A DNA stretch of 64,000 bases from Streptomyces typhae (GCF_009755605.1 NZ_WPNZ01000011.1:206093-270092); one strand, 5' to 3'; positions 34,989 through 43,446 are shown, counted from the stretch's first letter. A program made the numbers and translations. The notes: generated by a model not told the origin, from the letters alone.

Positions 34989-36617
34989 CTACCGAGCCCG
35001 CTCCACTCTTCGCTCGTCCCATACCGGACCGGAGGTCTCCCGGACCCGGCCGTCGGCGCCGAAGACCAGATAGCGGTCGAACGACTTGGCGAACCAGCGG
35101 TCGTGGGTGACCGCGAGCACCGTGCCCTCGTACGCCTCCAGGCCCTCCTGCAACGCCTCCGCCGACTCCAGGTCGAGGTTGTCGGTGGGCTCGTCGAGGA
35201 GCAGGGCGGTGGATCCCTGCAGTTCGAGGAGCAGGATCTGGAAACGGGCCTGCTGACCGCCCGACAGGCGCTCGAAGCGCTGCTCGGCCTGTCCTGTCAG
35301 CTCGTAGCGGCGCAGCCGGGACATCGCCGCGCCCCGGTCCTGGGCGTGCTCGCGCCACAGGATGTCGAGGAGGGTGCGGCCGAACAGCTCGGGGTGGGCG
35401 TGGGTCTGCGCGAAGTGGCCGGGCACGACGCGCGCGCCGAGTCGCCATGCCCCGGTGTGCCGCACCGGGTGCTCGGGGTCGCCCGCGAGGAGTCGCAGGA
35501 AGTGCGACTTGCCGGAGCCGTTGGAGCCGAGCACGGCGACGCGTTCGCCGTAGAAGACCTCCAGGTCGAAGGGTTTCATCAGGCCGGTCAGTTCGAGTTG
35601 CTCGCAGGTCACGGCCCGTACGCCGGTGCGGCCGCCGTGCAGGCGCATCGTGATGTCCTGCTTGCGCGGCGGCTCGGGCGGCGGGCCCGCCTCCTCGAAC
35701 TTGCGCAGCCGGGTCTTCGCCGCCTGGTAGCGCGAGGCCATCTCGTCGCTGCGCGCCGCGTACTGCTGCATGTCCAGGACCAGGCGCTTGAGCTGGGCGT
35801 GCTTCTCGTCCCAGCGGCGGCGCAGCTCCTCGAAGCGCGCGAAGCGCTCCTGGCGCGCCTCGTGGTACGTCGCGAAGCCCGCGCCGTGCACCCACACCTC
35901 CGAGCCGCCGGGGCTCGGCTCGACGCTGACGATCTTCTCGGCGGCGCGGGCCAGGAGTTCGCGGTCGTGACTGACGAACAGGACGGTCTTGCGGGTCTCC
36001 TTCAGGCGCTCCTCCAGCCAGCGTTTGCCGGGCACGTCCAGGTAGTTGTCCGGCTCGTCCAGGAGGAGGACCTCGTCGGTGCCGCGCAGGAGCGCTTCGA
36101 GGACCAGGCGTTTCTGTTCGCCGCCGGAGAGCGTGCGCACCTCGCGCCACTGGGCCTTGTCGTAGGGGACGCCGAGCGCGGCCGTGGTGCAGATGTCCCA
36201 CAGCGTCTCCGCCTCGTACCCGCGCGCCTCCGCCCAGTCGGACAGGGCCTGCGCGTACTGGAGCTGGGCGGCCTCGTCGTCGACGGTCATGATGGCGTGC
36301 TCGGCCTTGTCGACGGCCCGCGCGGCCTCCCTGATACGGGGCTGCGCCACGGAGACCAGCAGGTCGCGCACCGTGGAGGCGTCCCGTACGGAGCCGACGA
36401 ACTGCGGCATCACGCCGAGGCCGCCGGACACCGTGACCGTGCCGCCGTGCGGCTGGAGCTCCCCCGCGATCAGCTTGAGCAGCGTCGTCTTGCCGGCGCC
36501 GTTCGCCCCCACGAGCGCCACCGACGCGCCCTCGCCGACGCGGAACGAGACATCACCGAGCAGGGCTCGCCCGTCCGGCAGGTAGTACTCGATGTGCGCT
36601 GCTTCCAGATGTCCCAT
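34989..36617 (-). CDS. ABC-F family ATP-binding protein
   Basis: 542 residues with two ABC ATPase domains and no membrane segment. Domain 1: Walker A VGANGAGKTTLLKL, signature LSGGEQKRL, Walker B VLLLDEPDNYLDV. Domain 2: VLGSNGSGKSHFLRLL, RLSGGQQARFQI, LLLDEPTDNLDLESAEAL. The linker (FARFEELRRRWDEKHAQLKRLVLDMQQYAARSDEMASRYQ) is the coiled P-site tRNA interaction motif of ABC-F proteins. These act on ribosomes, as translation factors or in ribosome protection against antibiotics. The target drug or function cannot be told. No secretion partner; not linked clearly to neighbours. Confidence 0.92.
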   Translation of the reverse strand: MGHLEAAHIEYYLPDGRALLGDVSFRVGEGASVALVGANGAGKTTLLKLIAGELQPHGGTVTVSGGLGVMPQFVGSVRDASTVRDLLVSVAQPRIREAARAVDKAEHAIMTVDDEAAQLQYAQALSDWAEARGYEAETLWDICTTAALGVPYDKAQWREVRTLSGGEQKRLVLEALLRGTDEVLLLDEPDNYLDVPGKRWLEERLKETRKTVLFVSHDRELLARAAEKIVSVEPSPGGSEVWVHGAGFATYHEARQERFARFEELRRRWDEKHAQLKRLVLDMQQYAARSDEMASRYQAAKTRLRKFEEAGPPPEPPRKQDITMRLHGGRTGVRAVTCEQLELTGLMKPFDLEVFYGERVAVLGSNGSGKSHFLRLLAGDPEHPVRHTGAWRLGARVVPGHFAQTHAHPELFGRTLLDILWREHAQDRGAAMSRLRRYELTGQAEQRFERLSGGQQARFQILLLELQGSTALLLDEPTDNLDLESAEALQEGLEAYEGTVLAVTHDRWFAKSFDRYLVFGADGRVRETSGPVWDERRVERAR

Positions 36618-36722
36618 GCGGGCGATTGTCCGGGGGCCGCCGCGGGCGGGGCAAACGGTTTGTGGCGCGTGAGCCGTGCCACCGGGCCGTTGCGGGCGGC
36701 GAGGCGGGGGTACGCGGCCGGT

Positions 36723-38276
36723 ATGACCTCTGATGCCGACCTGCCCCTGACCTCCCTGGCCGCCCGCGCCGTCTCGACGTCCCCGGTGGCCGCGGTGCCC
36801 GCCACGTTCCTCGCGTCCCCGCGCAGCAGGTCCGGGAACCGTCTGATGGCCCTGGACCGCCGGGTGTTCGACGCGGTGGCCGCCCAGCACTGGCCCGGCG
36901 CCGACGCGCTGCTGCCCCGGCTCAGCAGGGCCGCGAACCACGGGCGGCTGTGGTTCGGCGTGGCGGCGGCGCTCGCCGCGGCCCGGCGCCCCCGCGCGCG
37001 GCGGGCCGCCGTGCGCGGGGTGGCGTCCCTCGCGCTCGCCTCCGCGACCATCAACACCGTCGGCAAGCGGACGGTGCGGCGGGCGCGGCCGGTGCTCGAC
37101 ACCGTGCCGATGGTGCGCAGGCTCAAGCGGCAGCCCATCACCACGTCCTTTCCGTCGGGGCACGCGGCGTCCGCCGCGGCCTTCGCCGCCGGGGTGGCCC
37201 TGGAGTCCCCCCGGCTCGGTGCGGCCGTCGCCCCGCTGGCGGGCGCCGTCGCGCTGTCGCGCGTCTACACCGGGGTGCACTTCCCCAGCGACGTGCTCGT
37301 CGGCGCGGCCCTCGGCGCCGGCGCCGCGTTCGCGGTCCGCGGTCTCGTGCCCACCCGCGACCAGCTGCCGCCGCCGGGCCGTCCGCGCGCCGAGGCGCCC
37401 GCCCTGCCCGGCGGCCGCGGCCTCGTCGTGGTCGTCAACAGCGGCGCGCGGACGTCGGGGCGGGTGCACGACCTGCTCGACGCGCTGCCGCACGCCGAAG
37501 TGGTGACGTGTGCGCCCGACGACCTGCCCGACGAGTTGGAGAAGGCGGCGGCCCGCGCCCGCGCGCTCGGCGTGTGCGGCGGCGACGGCACCGTCAACGC
37601 GGCGGCCGCCGCGGCCCTGCGCCACGGCGTTCCCCTCGCCGTGCTGCCCGGCGGCACCCTCAACCACTTCGCGTACGACCTCGGCGTGGAGGAGGCGGGC
37701 GACCTGGCGCGGGCCGTGGAGACAGGGGACGCGATAGCCGTGGACGTGGGCCGGTTCCGCTCGGCGGCCGGGGAGGGGCACTTCCTCAACACGTTCAGCC
37801 TCGGCGTCCACCCGGAGCTGGTGCGCGAGCGCGAACGCTGGTCGCACCGGATCGGCGGCTGGCCCGCCGGGGTGCTCGCCGCGGCTCGTGTCCTGCGCTC
37901 CGACCAGCAGCCGCTGCACGCCGAGATCGGCGGCAGCAGGCGGCCGCTGTGGCTCCTGTTCGCCGGCAACTGCCTGTACAACCGTCTGGGCCCGACGCCC
38001 GCACGGCGCTTCGACCTCGCCGACGGGCTGCTTGACGTACGCGTCGTGCACGGCGGCCGCCGGCCCGGCGCCCGGCTGCTCGCCGCCGCCCTGACCGCGC
38101 CGGTGGAGCGCTCCCCCGTCCAGACCGCGGTCCGCCCGAGCCGGCTGCGCCTGTCCGGTCTCGCGCCGGGCACGAAGGTCGCCCACGACGGTGAACTCTC
38201 CGACGCCGAGGGCGACCTGGTGCTCGACAAGCTGCCGGAGGCGCTGACCGTCTACCGGCCGCCGCAGCCGTCCTGA
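36723..38276 (+). CDS. PAP2 phosphatase fused to a diacylglycerol/sphingosine-kinase-like domain
   Basis: 517 residues from ATG 36723. The N-terminal half is a membrane PAP2 acid phosphatase (KRTVRRARPVL, SFPSGHAASAAAFAAG, SRVYTGVHFPSDVLVGAALG), all three catalytic motifs intact. The C-terminal half is a DAGK/LcbB-like lipid kinase (LVVVVNSGARTSGRVHDLLDAL, GVCGGDGTVNAAAAAAL, LPGGTLNHFAYDLGV). One chain therefore holds a phosphatase and a kinase likely to act on related lipids such as phosphatidic acid or polyprenyl phosphates. The combination occurs in actinomycetes, but which lipid is used is unknown. Confidence 0.88.
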   Translation: MTSDADLPLTSLAARAVSTSPVAAVPATFLASPRSRSGNRLMALDRRVFDAVAAQHWPGADALLPRLSRAANHGRLWFGVAAALAAARRPRARRAAVRGVASLALASATINTVGKRTVRRARPVLDTVPMVRRLKRQPITTSFPSGHAASAAAFAAGVALESPRLGAAVAPLAGAVALSRVYTGVHFPSDVLVGAALGAGAAFAVRGLVPTRDQLPPPGRPRAEAPALPGGRGLVVVVNSGARTSGRVHDLLDALPHAEVVTCAPDDLPDELEKAAARARALGVCGGDGTVNAAAAAALRHGVPLAVLPGGTLNHFAYDLGVEEAGDLARAVETGDAIAVDVGRFRSAAGEGHFLNTFSLGVHPELVRERERWSHRIGGWPAGVLAAARVLRSDQQPLHAEIGGSRRPLWLLFAGNCLYNRLGPTPARRFDLADGLLDVRVVHGGRRPGARLLAAALTAPVERSPVQTAVRPSRLRLSGLAPGTKVAHDGELSDAEGDLVLDKLPEALTVYRPPQPS

Positions 38277-38287
38277 ACCGTGCGATG

Positions 38288-38321
38288 ACCGCATCGTGAG
38301 ACGGGGGTCTCATGATGCGGT
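38288..38321. promoter_or_regulatory. 15-bp inverted repeat between the PAP2-kinase and methyltransferase genes
   Basis: ACCGCATCGTGAGAC (38288-38302), loop GGGG, GTCTCATGATGCGGT (38307-38321), one mismatch. It sits 11 bp after one stop codon and 22 bp before the next ATG. It could be a terminator, or a regulator operator over the promoter of the methyltransferase. The lower GC of the arms argues slightly for an operator. Confidence 0.65.
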
Positions 38322-38343
38322 ACGTGCGGCTTACAGTGCGGCC

Positions 38344-39174
38344 ATGTCGCCTTCACAGCAGCAGCCCCGCGCCGAGACCGCCGTCTACACCCACGGGCAC
38401 CACGAGTCCGTGCTGCGCTCGCACACCTGGCGCACCGCTGCCAACTCGGCGGCCTACCTCCTGGACGCGCTGGAGCCGCACTGGCGGATCCTGGACGTCG
38501 GCTGCGGGCCCGGCACCATCACCGCCGACCTCGCCGCCCTGGTCCCGCGGGGACACGTCACGGGCATCGACCGCGCCCCCGGCGTCCTGGAGCAGGCCCG
38601 CGCGACCGCCGCCGGGCGCGGCCTGGACAACGTCACGTTCACCACCGGGGACGTGTTCGCCCTGGACCACCCCGACGACTCCTTCGACGTCGTGCACGCC
38701 CACCAGGTGCTCCAGCACGTGGGCGACCCCGTGCACGCCCTGCGCGAGATGCGCCGGGTGTGCAGGCCGGGCGGGATCGTCGCCGTGCGCGACAGCGACT
38801 ACGCGGCGATGACGTGGCATCCGCCGGTGGCCGGGCTCGACGACTGGCTCGGCCTGTACCGGCGGGTGGCCCGCGCCAACGGCGGCGAACCCGACGCGGG
38901 ACGGCTCCTGAAGTCCTGGGCCCTGCGGGCCGGGTTCACGGACGTCCGGGCGGGCGCGGGCACCTGGTGCTACAGCACGCCCGAGGAGCGGGCCTGGTGG
39001 AGCGGGCTGTGGGCGGACCGCACGGTGGCCTCCGCGTACGCGGAGCGCGCGACGCAGGCGGGGCTCGCGGACGCGGGGGACCTCGCGGCCGTCGCGGCGG
39101 CGTGGCGGGAGTGGGGGCAGGCGGAGGACGGCTGGTTCGTCGTCCTGCACGGGGAGGCGCTGTGCCGGGCCTGA
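38344..39174 (+). CDS. Class I SAM-dependent methyltransferase
   Basis: 276 residues from ATG 38344. Motif I is ILDVGCGPGTITADLAALV (about residues 50-68), motif II VTGIDRAPGVLEQA, then FTTGDVFALDHPDDSFDVVHAHQVLQHVGDPVHALREMRRVCRPGGIVAVRDSDY. The length and the VHAHQVLQHVGDP pattern resemble UbiE/menaquinone-type or small-molecule methyltransferases. The substrate cannot be deduced. The preceding inverted repeat may control it. Confidence 0.85.
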   Translation: MSPSQQQPRAETAVYTHGHHESVLRSHTWRTAANSAAYLLDALEPHWRILDVGCGPGTITADLAALVPRGHVTGIDRAPGVLEQARATAAGRGLDNVTFTTGDVFALDHPDDSFDVVHAHQVLQHVGDPVHALREMRRVCRPGGIVAVRDSDYAAMTWHPPVAGLDDWLGLYRRVARANGGEPDAGRLLKSWALRAGFTDVRAGAGTWCYSTPEERAWWSGLWADRTVASAYAERATQAGLADAGDLAAVAAAWREWGQAEDGWFVVLHGEALCRA

Positions 39175-39270
39175 GGCCTGCGGCGCCGCGCGGCCCGGAC
39201 CCGCTGATGGCCTGAACACGTCGTGTGGAGCGGCCGGTCGGGGACACCCGTACGCCAGGAGGTGTACGAG

Positions 39271-39378
39271 ATGGTGGCGATTCTGCTGATTCTGCCGGCC
39301 GTCCTGCTGCTCGGTATCGTGCTGCGCGGCATGGGCCCGACCGCTTCGGGGACCGCGCCCCGGTGGCACCGCTGGTAG
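39271..39378 (+). CDS. 35-residue single-span membrane peptide
   Basis: This short gene has an excellent ribosome site (AGGAGGTG, 8 bp before ATG 39271). It encodes MVAILLILPAVLLLGIVLRG, one membrane helix, followed by a polar tail ending WHRW. The TAG at 39376-39378 is directly followed by a 20-bp repeat array. Strong initiation signal and clean hydrophobic helix make it a believable small gene, but the function is unknown. Possibly a small membrane regulator. Confidence 0.6.
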   Translation: MVAILLILPAVLLLGIVLRGMGPTASGTAPRWHRW

Positions 39379-39478
39379 CGACCGGCTTCCGCTGGTGGCG
39401 ACCGGCTTCCGCTGGTGGCGACCGGCTTCCGCTGGTGGCGACCGGCTTCCGCTGGTGGCGACCGGCTTCCGCTGGTGG
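39379..39478. repeat. 20-bp perfect tandem repeat, five units
   Basis: CGACCGGCTTCCGCTGGTGG is repeated exactly at 39379, 39399, 39419, 39439 and 39459. A truncated copy (GCTGGTAG) overlaps the end of the small membrane peptide gene. The array fills all but 3 bp of the gap to the gvpK stop codon at 39482. Confidence 0.95.
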
Positions 39479-39481
39479 CGA

Positions 39482-39772
39482 TCAGTCCCTGGGAAGCAGC
39501 GGTCCAAGTGGCCCGAGGTCCAGATTCAGGTCCTCGGGCCGCAGCCCGTAGCGCTCACGGAGGCGCTTCATCCGGTCCTCCAGAAGCATCAGCGTCATAC
39601 CGACCCGCTCCTCCTGCTCCTCCGTCAGCTCACCGGTGTCGAAGCGGCGGATCGCCTGCCGCTCCATGAGCTGGCGCAGCAGCTCGACGACGGTGAGGAC
39701 GAGGGCGACCAGGTCGCGTTCCACGGTGTCGGGTTCGAGGTCGAGCGTCGACCTCTGCACGTTCGCCGTCAT
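39482..39772 (-). CDS. gvpK: Gas vesicle protein GvpK
   Basis: 96 residues. Family patterns: LDLEPDTVERDLVALVLTVVELLRQLMERQAIRRFDTGELTEEQEERVGMTLMLLEDRMKRLRERYGL. GvpK is a minor protein needed for vesicle assembly. The start overlaps the gvpS stop by 4 bp (ATGA). It is the last gene of the operon; behind it lie the five 20-bp repeats. Confidence 0.95.
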   Translation of the reverse strand: MTANVQRSTLDLEPDTVERDLVALVLTVVELLRQLMERQAIRRFDTGELTEEQEERVGMTLMLLEDRMKRLRERYGLRPEDLNLDLGPLGPLLPRD

Positions 39773-40020
39773 GATGCCTCCCTCTCCGGCCTCTCCAGCC
39801 CTTCAAGTCCCCCGAGTCCCTCAAGCCCCTCCGGCCACGGCGCCGGCACCTGCGCGTTGACCGAGCTGATCAGGGCCTTCAGATCGATGCGGACGAGGTC
39901 GACGTCCGCGATGCGCAGGGTGATGTCACCCGCGAGGACCACGCCCCCGGCGAGCAGCCGGTCGAGCAGGTCCACGAGTGCGATCTCCCGCTGGGCGAAC
40001 GGGTCGCCCGCGCCGCTCAT
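39769..40020 (-). CDS. gvpS: Gas vesicle protein GvpS (GvpA-like)
   Basis: 83 residues. It has the GvpA-type core (EIALVDLLDRLLAGGVVLAGDITLRIADVDLVRIDLKALISSV), a small structural or minor shell-type subunit. The C-terminus is Glu/Gly/Leu rich. ATG 40020 overlaps the gvpL stop by 4 bp, and its own stop overlaps gvpK, so translation is coupled. Confidence 0.92.
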   Translation of the reverse strand: MSGAGDPFAQREIALVDLLDRLLAGGVVLAGDITLRIADVDLVRIDLKALISSVNAQVPAPWPEGLEGLGGLEGLERPEREAS

Positions 40021-40793
40021 GACGCCTCGGGGTCGTCCGTGAAGGAGTACGCGGCCCACGGCCCCGTCACCTCCACCTGAAGCCCCGGCAGCGTGCCCTC
40101 CGCGCGGCCGACCAGTTCGAGGAACTCCTCGGACCGTGCCCGCGGCACCAGATAGGCGGAGTTGAGGACGTTGCGGCCGGAGCCCGCGTCCGTGAGCGGC
40201 CCGCTCTGCGGGGGATGCAGCCGCGCGTCGGCCGCGTACCGGGAGAGGTCCTCGTGCAACTGCCGGGCGAACGCCTCGGCCCGCGCCGCGGACTGCTCCC
40301 GCGCCGCGTTGCCCGCCCGGCGCCGCCGCAGATAGTCCCGGCCCGACTCCGGCGCGCCCGACGGCTGCGGGGCGGCGGCCTCGGCCGCGCTCTCCGCGCC
40401 GAGCCACACCTTCACGCCCCACTCCACCTGCCCGTCGATGCGGTCGAGGATCCGGCGCAGCCGGTCCGACTCGTCCTGAAGCATGGCGCGCACGCCGCTG
40501 TCGTCACGGAAGACGGTGCCGAGGCGCAACGGCAGCGGACAGGTCACGGTGGCCAGGGCGGCCACGACGCTCTGATGCGCGCGGGCGGTCGCCGCCAGCC
40601 AGTCGAGGTCCTCCAGGCGCGCGTGCAGCTGCTCCCGCCCGAAGTCCCGCTCGGGGACCGGACCGACCACGGCCACCAGGCCGTCGTGGGCGAGCTGCCG
40701 CGGCGGCGCGCCGCCGACGCCGGTCAGATCGGCGTGCAGCGGCGCGTCCAGGGGGCGGCACACGGCGTACACATAGCGCAGGTCATCCGTCAC
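40017..40793 (-). CDS. gvpL: Gas vesicle protein GvpL (GvpF/L family)
   Basis: 258 residues from a GTG at 40793, which lies 11 bp inside the end of gvpJ. GvpF/L family features: N-terminal RYVYAVCRPLDAP, DLDWLAATARAHQSVVAAL, LRLGTVFRDDSGV and a C-terminal NSAYLVPRARSEEFLELVGRAEG followed by VEVTGPWAAYSF. GvpF/L proteins coat or chaperone the nascent vesicle. Downstream gvpS overlaps it. Confidence 0.92.
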   Translation of the reverse strand: MTDDLRYVYAVCRPLDAPLHADLTGVGGAPPRQLAHDGLVAVVGPVPERDFGREQLHARLEDLDWLAATARAHQSVVAALATVTCPLPLRLGTVFRDDSGVRAMLQDESDRLRRILDRIDGQVEWGVKVWLGAESAAEAAAPQPSGAPESGRDYLRRRRAGNAAREQSAARAEAFARQLHEDLSRYAADARLHPPQSGPLTDAGSGRNVLNSAYLVPRARSEEFLELVGRAEGTLPGLQVEVTGPWAAYSFTDDPEAS

Positions 40794-41184
40794 GTTCGCG
40801 TTCTCCTCGGCGGTCGGCCTTCTTACCGCGCTCCTCCCCCGTTCCGGGGCCGAGAGCGCCGCCGTCCACCCGTGTGCCCTGTTCCAGTTCCTCCACACGG
40901 CGGCGCAGTTCCTCGTTCTCGCGCGCCAGCTCCGTGCGGCGCGCGCCGCTGGACAGCGCCGGGTCGTCCTCCCACCAGTCGATGCCCATCTCCTTGGCCC
41001 GTTCGACCGAGGCGACGACGAGCCGGAGCTTGATCGTGAGGAGCTCGATGTCCAGCAGGTTGATCTTGATGTCGCCCGCGATGACGATGCCCTTGTCGAG
41101 GACGCGCTCAAGGATGTCGGCGAGGTTGGCGCCACCCTGGGGAGCGCCCAGGGACGACGACGGCATGCGGCTCGCGGTGGTCAT
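40783..41184 (-). CDS. gvpJ: Gas vesicle protein GvpJ (GvpA-like with extended C-terminus)
   Basis: 133 residues. Residues 20-75 are GvpA-like (ADILERVLDKGIVIAGDIKINLLDIELLTIKLRLVVASVERAKEMGIDWW). The tail is charged with a coiled-coil-like stretch (RTELARENEELRRRVEELEQG). GvpJ is a minor shell protein that helps shape vesicle ends. The ATG overlaps the gvpZ stop by 4 bp. Confidence 0.92.
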   Translation of the reverse strand: MTTASRMPSSSLGAPQGGANLADILERVLDKGIVIAGDIKINLLDIELLTIKLRLVVASVERAKEMGIDWWEDDPALSSGARRTELARENEELRRRVEELEQGTRVDGGALGPGTGEERGKKADRRGERERDG

Positions 41185-42431
41185 CGACGGCTCCGGCGGC
41201 CACCCGCCGAGGCGTACTCGCCCTGCGGGTCCTCCTCGCCGTCGTCCTCGGCCTCGTCGGCCTCGTCCGCCTCGTCCTCATAGCGCTCCGGCTCGTCCGC
41301 CTCGTCCGCCTCGTCCTCGTAGCGCTCCTCCTCGTCGTCCTCGTACGGGGCATCGGCCTCGTCCTCGTACGCGGAGTCCTCGTCGGTCTCCTCGGCCTCA
41401 CCCTCGTACGGCTCGTCGTCGGGCTCGTCCTCGGCACGCGGCTCGCCCTCGTCGGGCTCCTCGGACTCCTCGGGTGCGTCGGCCTCGTCCTCGGCCTCGT
41501 ACGGCTCCTCGTGCCCCTCGGCGTCCTGGGCGCTCTCCGCACTCTCGGCGCCCTCGGCCTCTTCCTCCTCGGCGACCACGTCGTCGTGGCTGCGCACGAC
41601 CTCGCCGTCGCGGATCTCGGCGCGCCAGCCGTCGCTCGCCTCGCCGCGCATCGTGATGTGCCGCGCGAAGTGCTTGAGGTCGAGGCGGGCCCGGCGGCCC
41701 TGGGCGCGCCAGATGTTGCCGGTCTTCTCGAACAGGCCCTTCGGGTAGTACTCGATGATGAGCAGCACCCGGGTGAGGTTGTCGCCGAGCGGATGGAAGG
41801 TCACCACGCCCTTGGTGGTGCCCTTCGCGCCCTCCGACGTCCAGGAGATCCGCTGGTCCGGCACCTGCTCGGTGACGTGGGCCTTCCAGCTCCTGCTGGA
41901 CCAGAACACCTTGAGCTGCCAGTCGGAGTCCGTGTCGCCCGCCGGGGTGGCGCCCTTGACGCCCTTGGCGAAGGTGGAGAACTCCTGGATCTGCGTCCAC
42001 TGGTCGTAGGCCTCGCGCACCGGCACGCCGACGTCGACGTACTCCAGGATGACGGTGGGCTTCTGACCGCCGCCGCCCTTCTTCTTGCGGCCGCCGGTGA
42101 CGTTCTTCAGGGCGCCCTTGACGGAGTCCTTGAGGTGACTGCCGCCGAGCTCCACGGCGCTGCGCAGCGGGCCCTTGCCCTCGGCGAGCTTGCGGCCGCC
42201 CTCCAGGGCGAGCTTGCCGAAGCCGGGGCTCTTGCCGTCCGCGATGTCGTTCAGCTTGTTGGTGGTCTGCCCGAGCTTGCGGCCCACTCCGACGAGGGCG
42301 CGTTCGGCCTGCGCCATCACATAGGCCCTGGCCTCGTCCTTCAGGCGGTCCGCCGCGGGGCTGTTGACGGCGGCGCTCAGCGGATTCGCCGAGCCGGAGT
42401 CCTCGCGGGACCCCTGACGGGTGTCAGCCAT
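41181..42431 (-). CDS. gvpZ: Gas-vesicle-operon protein GvpZ, SRPBCC domain with acidic repeat tail
   Basis: 416 residues from ATG 42431, inside the last 8 bp of gvpY. Residues about 1-110 are a Lys-rich helical region. Residues about 125-275 form a START/SRPBCC-like domain (TVILEYVDVGVPVREAYDQWTQIQEFSTFAKGVK, ending AQGRRARLDLKHFARHITMRGE). The last about 120 residues are a very acidic tail with repeated EDEADEADEPERYEDEADEA. This order is typical of Streptomyces GvpZ. Function unknown; the acidic tail may interact with the basic GvpY C-terminus. Confidence 0.82.
   Translation of the reverse strand: MADTRQGSREDSGSANPLSAAVNSPAADRLKDEARAYVMAQAERALVGVGRKLGQTTNKLNDIADGKSPGFGKLALEGGRKLAEGKGPLRSAVELGGSHLKDSVKGALKNVTGGRKKKGGGGQKPTVILEYVDVGVPVREAYDQWTQIQEFSTFAKGVKGATPAGDTDSDWQLKVFWSSRSWKAHVTEQVPDQRISWTSEGAKGTTKGVVTFHPLGDNLTRVLLIIEYYPKGLFEKTGNIWRAQGRRARLDLKHFARHITMRGEASDGWRAEIRDGEVVRSHDDVVAEEEEAEGAESAESAQDAEGHEEPYEAEDEADAPEESEEPDEGEPRAEDEPDDEPYEGEAEETDEDSAYEDEADAPYEDDEEERYEDEADEADEPERYEDEADEADEAEDDGEEDPQGEYASAGGRRSRR
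41215..41530 (-). repeat. Acidic in-frame repeats in gvpZ
   Basis: The plus strand carries CTCGTCNGCCTCGTCCTCG-type repetition. The minus strand encodes EDEADEADE and DEADAPYEDDEEERYED units. Typical slippage-prone coding repeat, all in frame. Confidence 0.75.
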
Positions 42432-43122
42432 CGTTGCCTCCCTTCGCGCGGGCCGTCTTCTTCGCGGTGCTGCGGGCCTGCGCGGAGCGGCTCTGCGTGC
42501 TCCGCTTCTGCGGTGAGCGCGCGCTCTGCGCCTTGCTCGCCGGGGCACGCTTGCGCTTGGGACGCGGGGCGCTCTGCTCCTCCGGCTCGTCGGCCCGGTC
42601 CGAGCCCTCGGCGCTCTCGGCGTCGTCCGAAGACTTCGTACGCTCCGTACGCTTCGGCTTCGCGGCGCCGCGCGCGGCGGACGTGGCCTTCTTCGTCGCC
42701 GAGCCCGCCTTGCGGGCGCCGGATCCCGCGGCCGAACCCGCGCTGCCGCCCGCGTCGCGCGCCTTGCCCGCCGCCTCGTCCGCGTCCGGGACCTCGTCGG
42801 GCACGGCGCCCGAGAGCCGGTCGCGGACGTCCAGGGTGCGGTCGTGCAGCCGGTCGGCGAGGCCTTCTATCTGCCGGTCGAGCAGCGATCCCGTCGCCGC
42901 CTTGCCGACGCCCCGCAGATCCTGCTTGAGCTGGTCGCCGATCTCCTTGAACTGCGGGTTCTTCTCCATCTGCTGGGACACCGCGCGGGCTATCCCCGCG
43001 GGGCTTAGCTGCATCTTGCGGCCCGCCACCATGGTGCCCACGGCGAAGGCGAACTTCGCCTTCTTCGTGCGTCCGAGGAGGTACCCCGCGCCTACGGCGA
43101 GGCCCACTGCCAGTCGGTTCAT
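42424..43122 (-). CDS. gvpY: Gas-vesicle-operon protein GvpY
   Basis: 232 residues from ATG 43122, overlapping the gvpG stop by 4 bp. It starts with a short hydrophobic glycine-rich segment (MNRLAVGLAVGAGYLLGRTKKAKFAFAVGTMVAGRK). A helical part (QQMEKNPQFKEIGDQLKQDLRGVGKAA) and a Lys/Arg/Ala/Ser-rich basic tail follow. The position between gvpG and gvpZ and this layout match Streptomyces GvpY. Function unknown; its basic tail is the counterpart of the acidic GvpZ tail. Confidence 0.8.
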   Translation of the reverse strand: MNRLAVGLAVGAGYLLGRTKKAKFAFAVGTMVAGRKMQLSPAGIARAVSQQMEKNPQFKEIGDQLKQDLRGVGKAATGSLLDRQIEGLADRLHDRTLDVRDRLSGAVPDEVPDADEAAGKARDAGGSAGSAAGSGARKAGSATKKATSAARGAAKPKRTERTKSSDDAESAEGSDRADEPEEQSAPRPKRKRAPASKAQSARSPQKRSTQSRSAQARSTAKKTARAKGGNDG

Positions 43123-43406
43123 GACGTCACTGTCCTGCCTGTGCCGGCTGTCGGGTCATCCGTCCGGGCCACGTCGCCGACAGGTCCGTGGCCGAGGCGG
43201 GCGAGGAGTTCGTCCTCGCGACGGTCGAATTCGGTTTCGTCGATCTCGCCCGCTTCGAGGCGCTCGGTCAGCTGGGCGAGTTCCTTGCGGACGGCCGAAG
43301 GGTCGTAGTACTGCCGCTCCGCCTCGTCGACGACCCGCTGGAGCACCCACAGGGTGCCGCGGGCGGGAGCGAGCGGCAGAGCGAGCAGTTCACCGATGAG
43401 TCCCAT
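43119..43406 (-). CDS. gvpG: Gas vesicle protein GvpG
   Basis: 95 residues, with the pattern LLALPLAPARGTLWVLQRVVDEAERQYYDPSAVRKELAQLTERLEAGEIDETEFDRREDELLARL. The amphipathic repeat is typical of GvpG, a minor coiled-coil assembly protein. The start lies 40 bp after gvpF, the stop overlaps gvpY by 4 bp. Confidence 0.93.
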   Translation of the reverse strand: MGLIGELLALPLAPARGTLWVLQRVVDEAERQYYDPSAVRKELAQLTERLEAGEIDETEFDRREDELLARLGHGPVGDVARTDDPTAGTGRTVTS

Positions 43407-43446
43407 GGGCGGAACCCACCTCCTTCCGGTCGCACGACCGGCGGGC

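Noticed and set aside
39379..39478. CRISPR or origin-iteron array
   Set aside because: Five exact 20-bp units without spacers, no replication initiator gene nearby, located between convergent gene ends.
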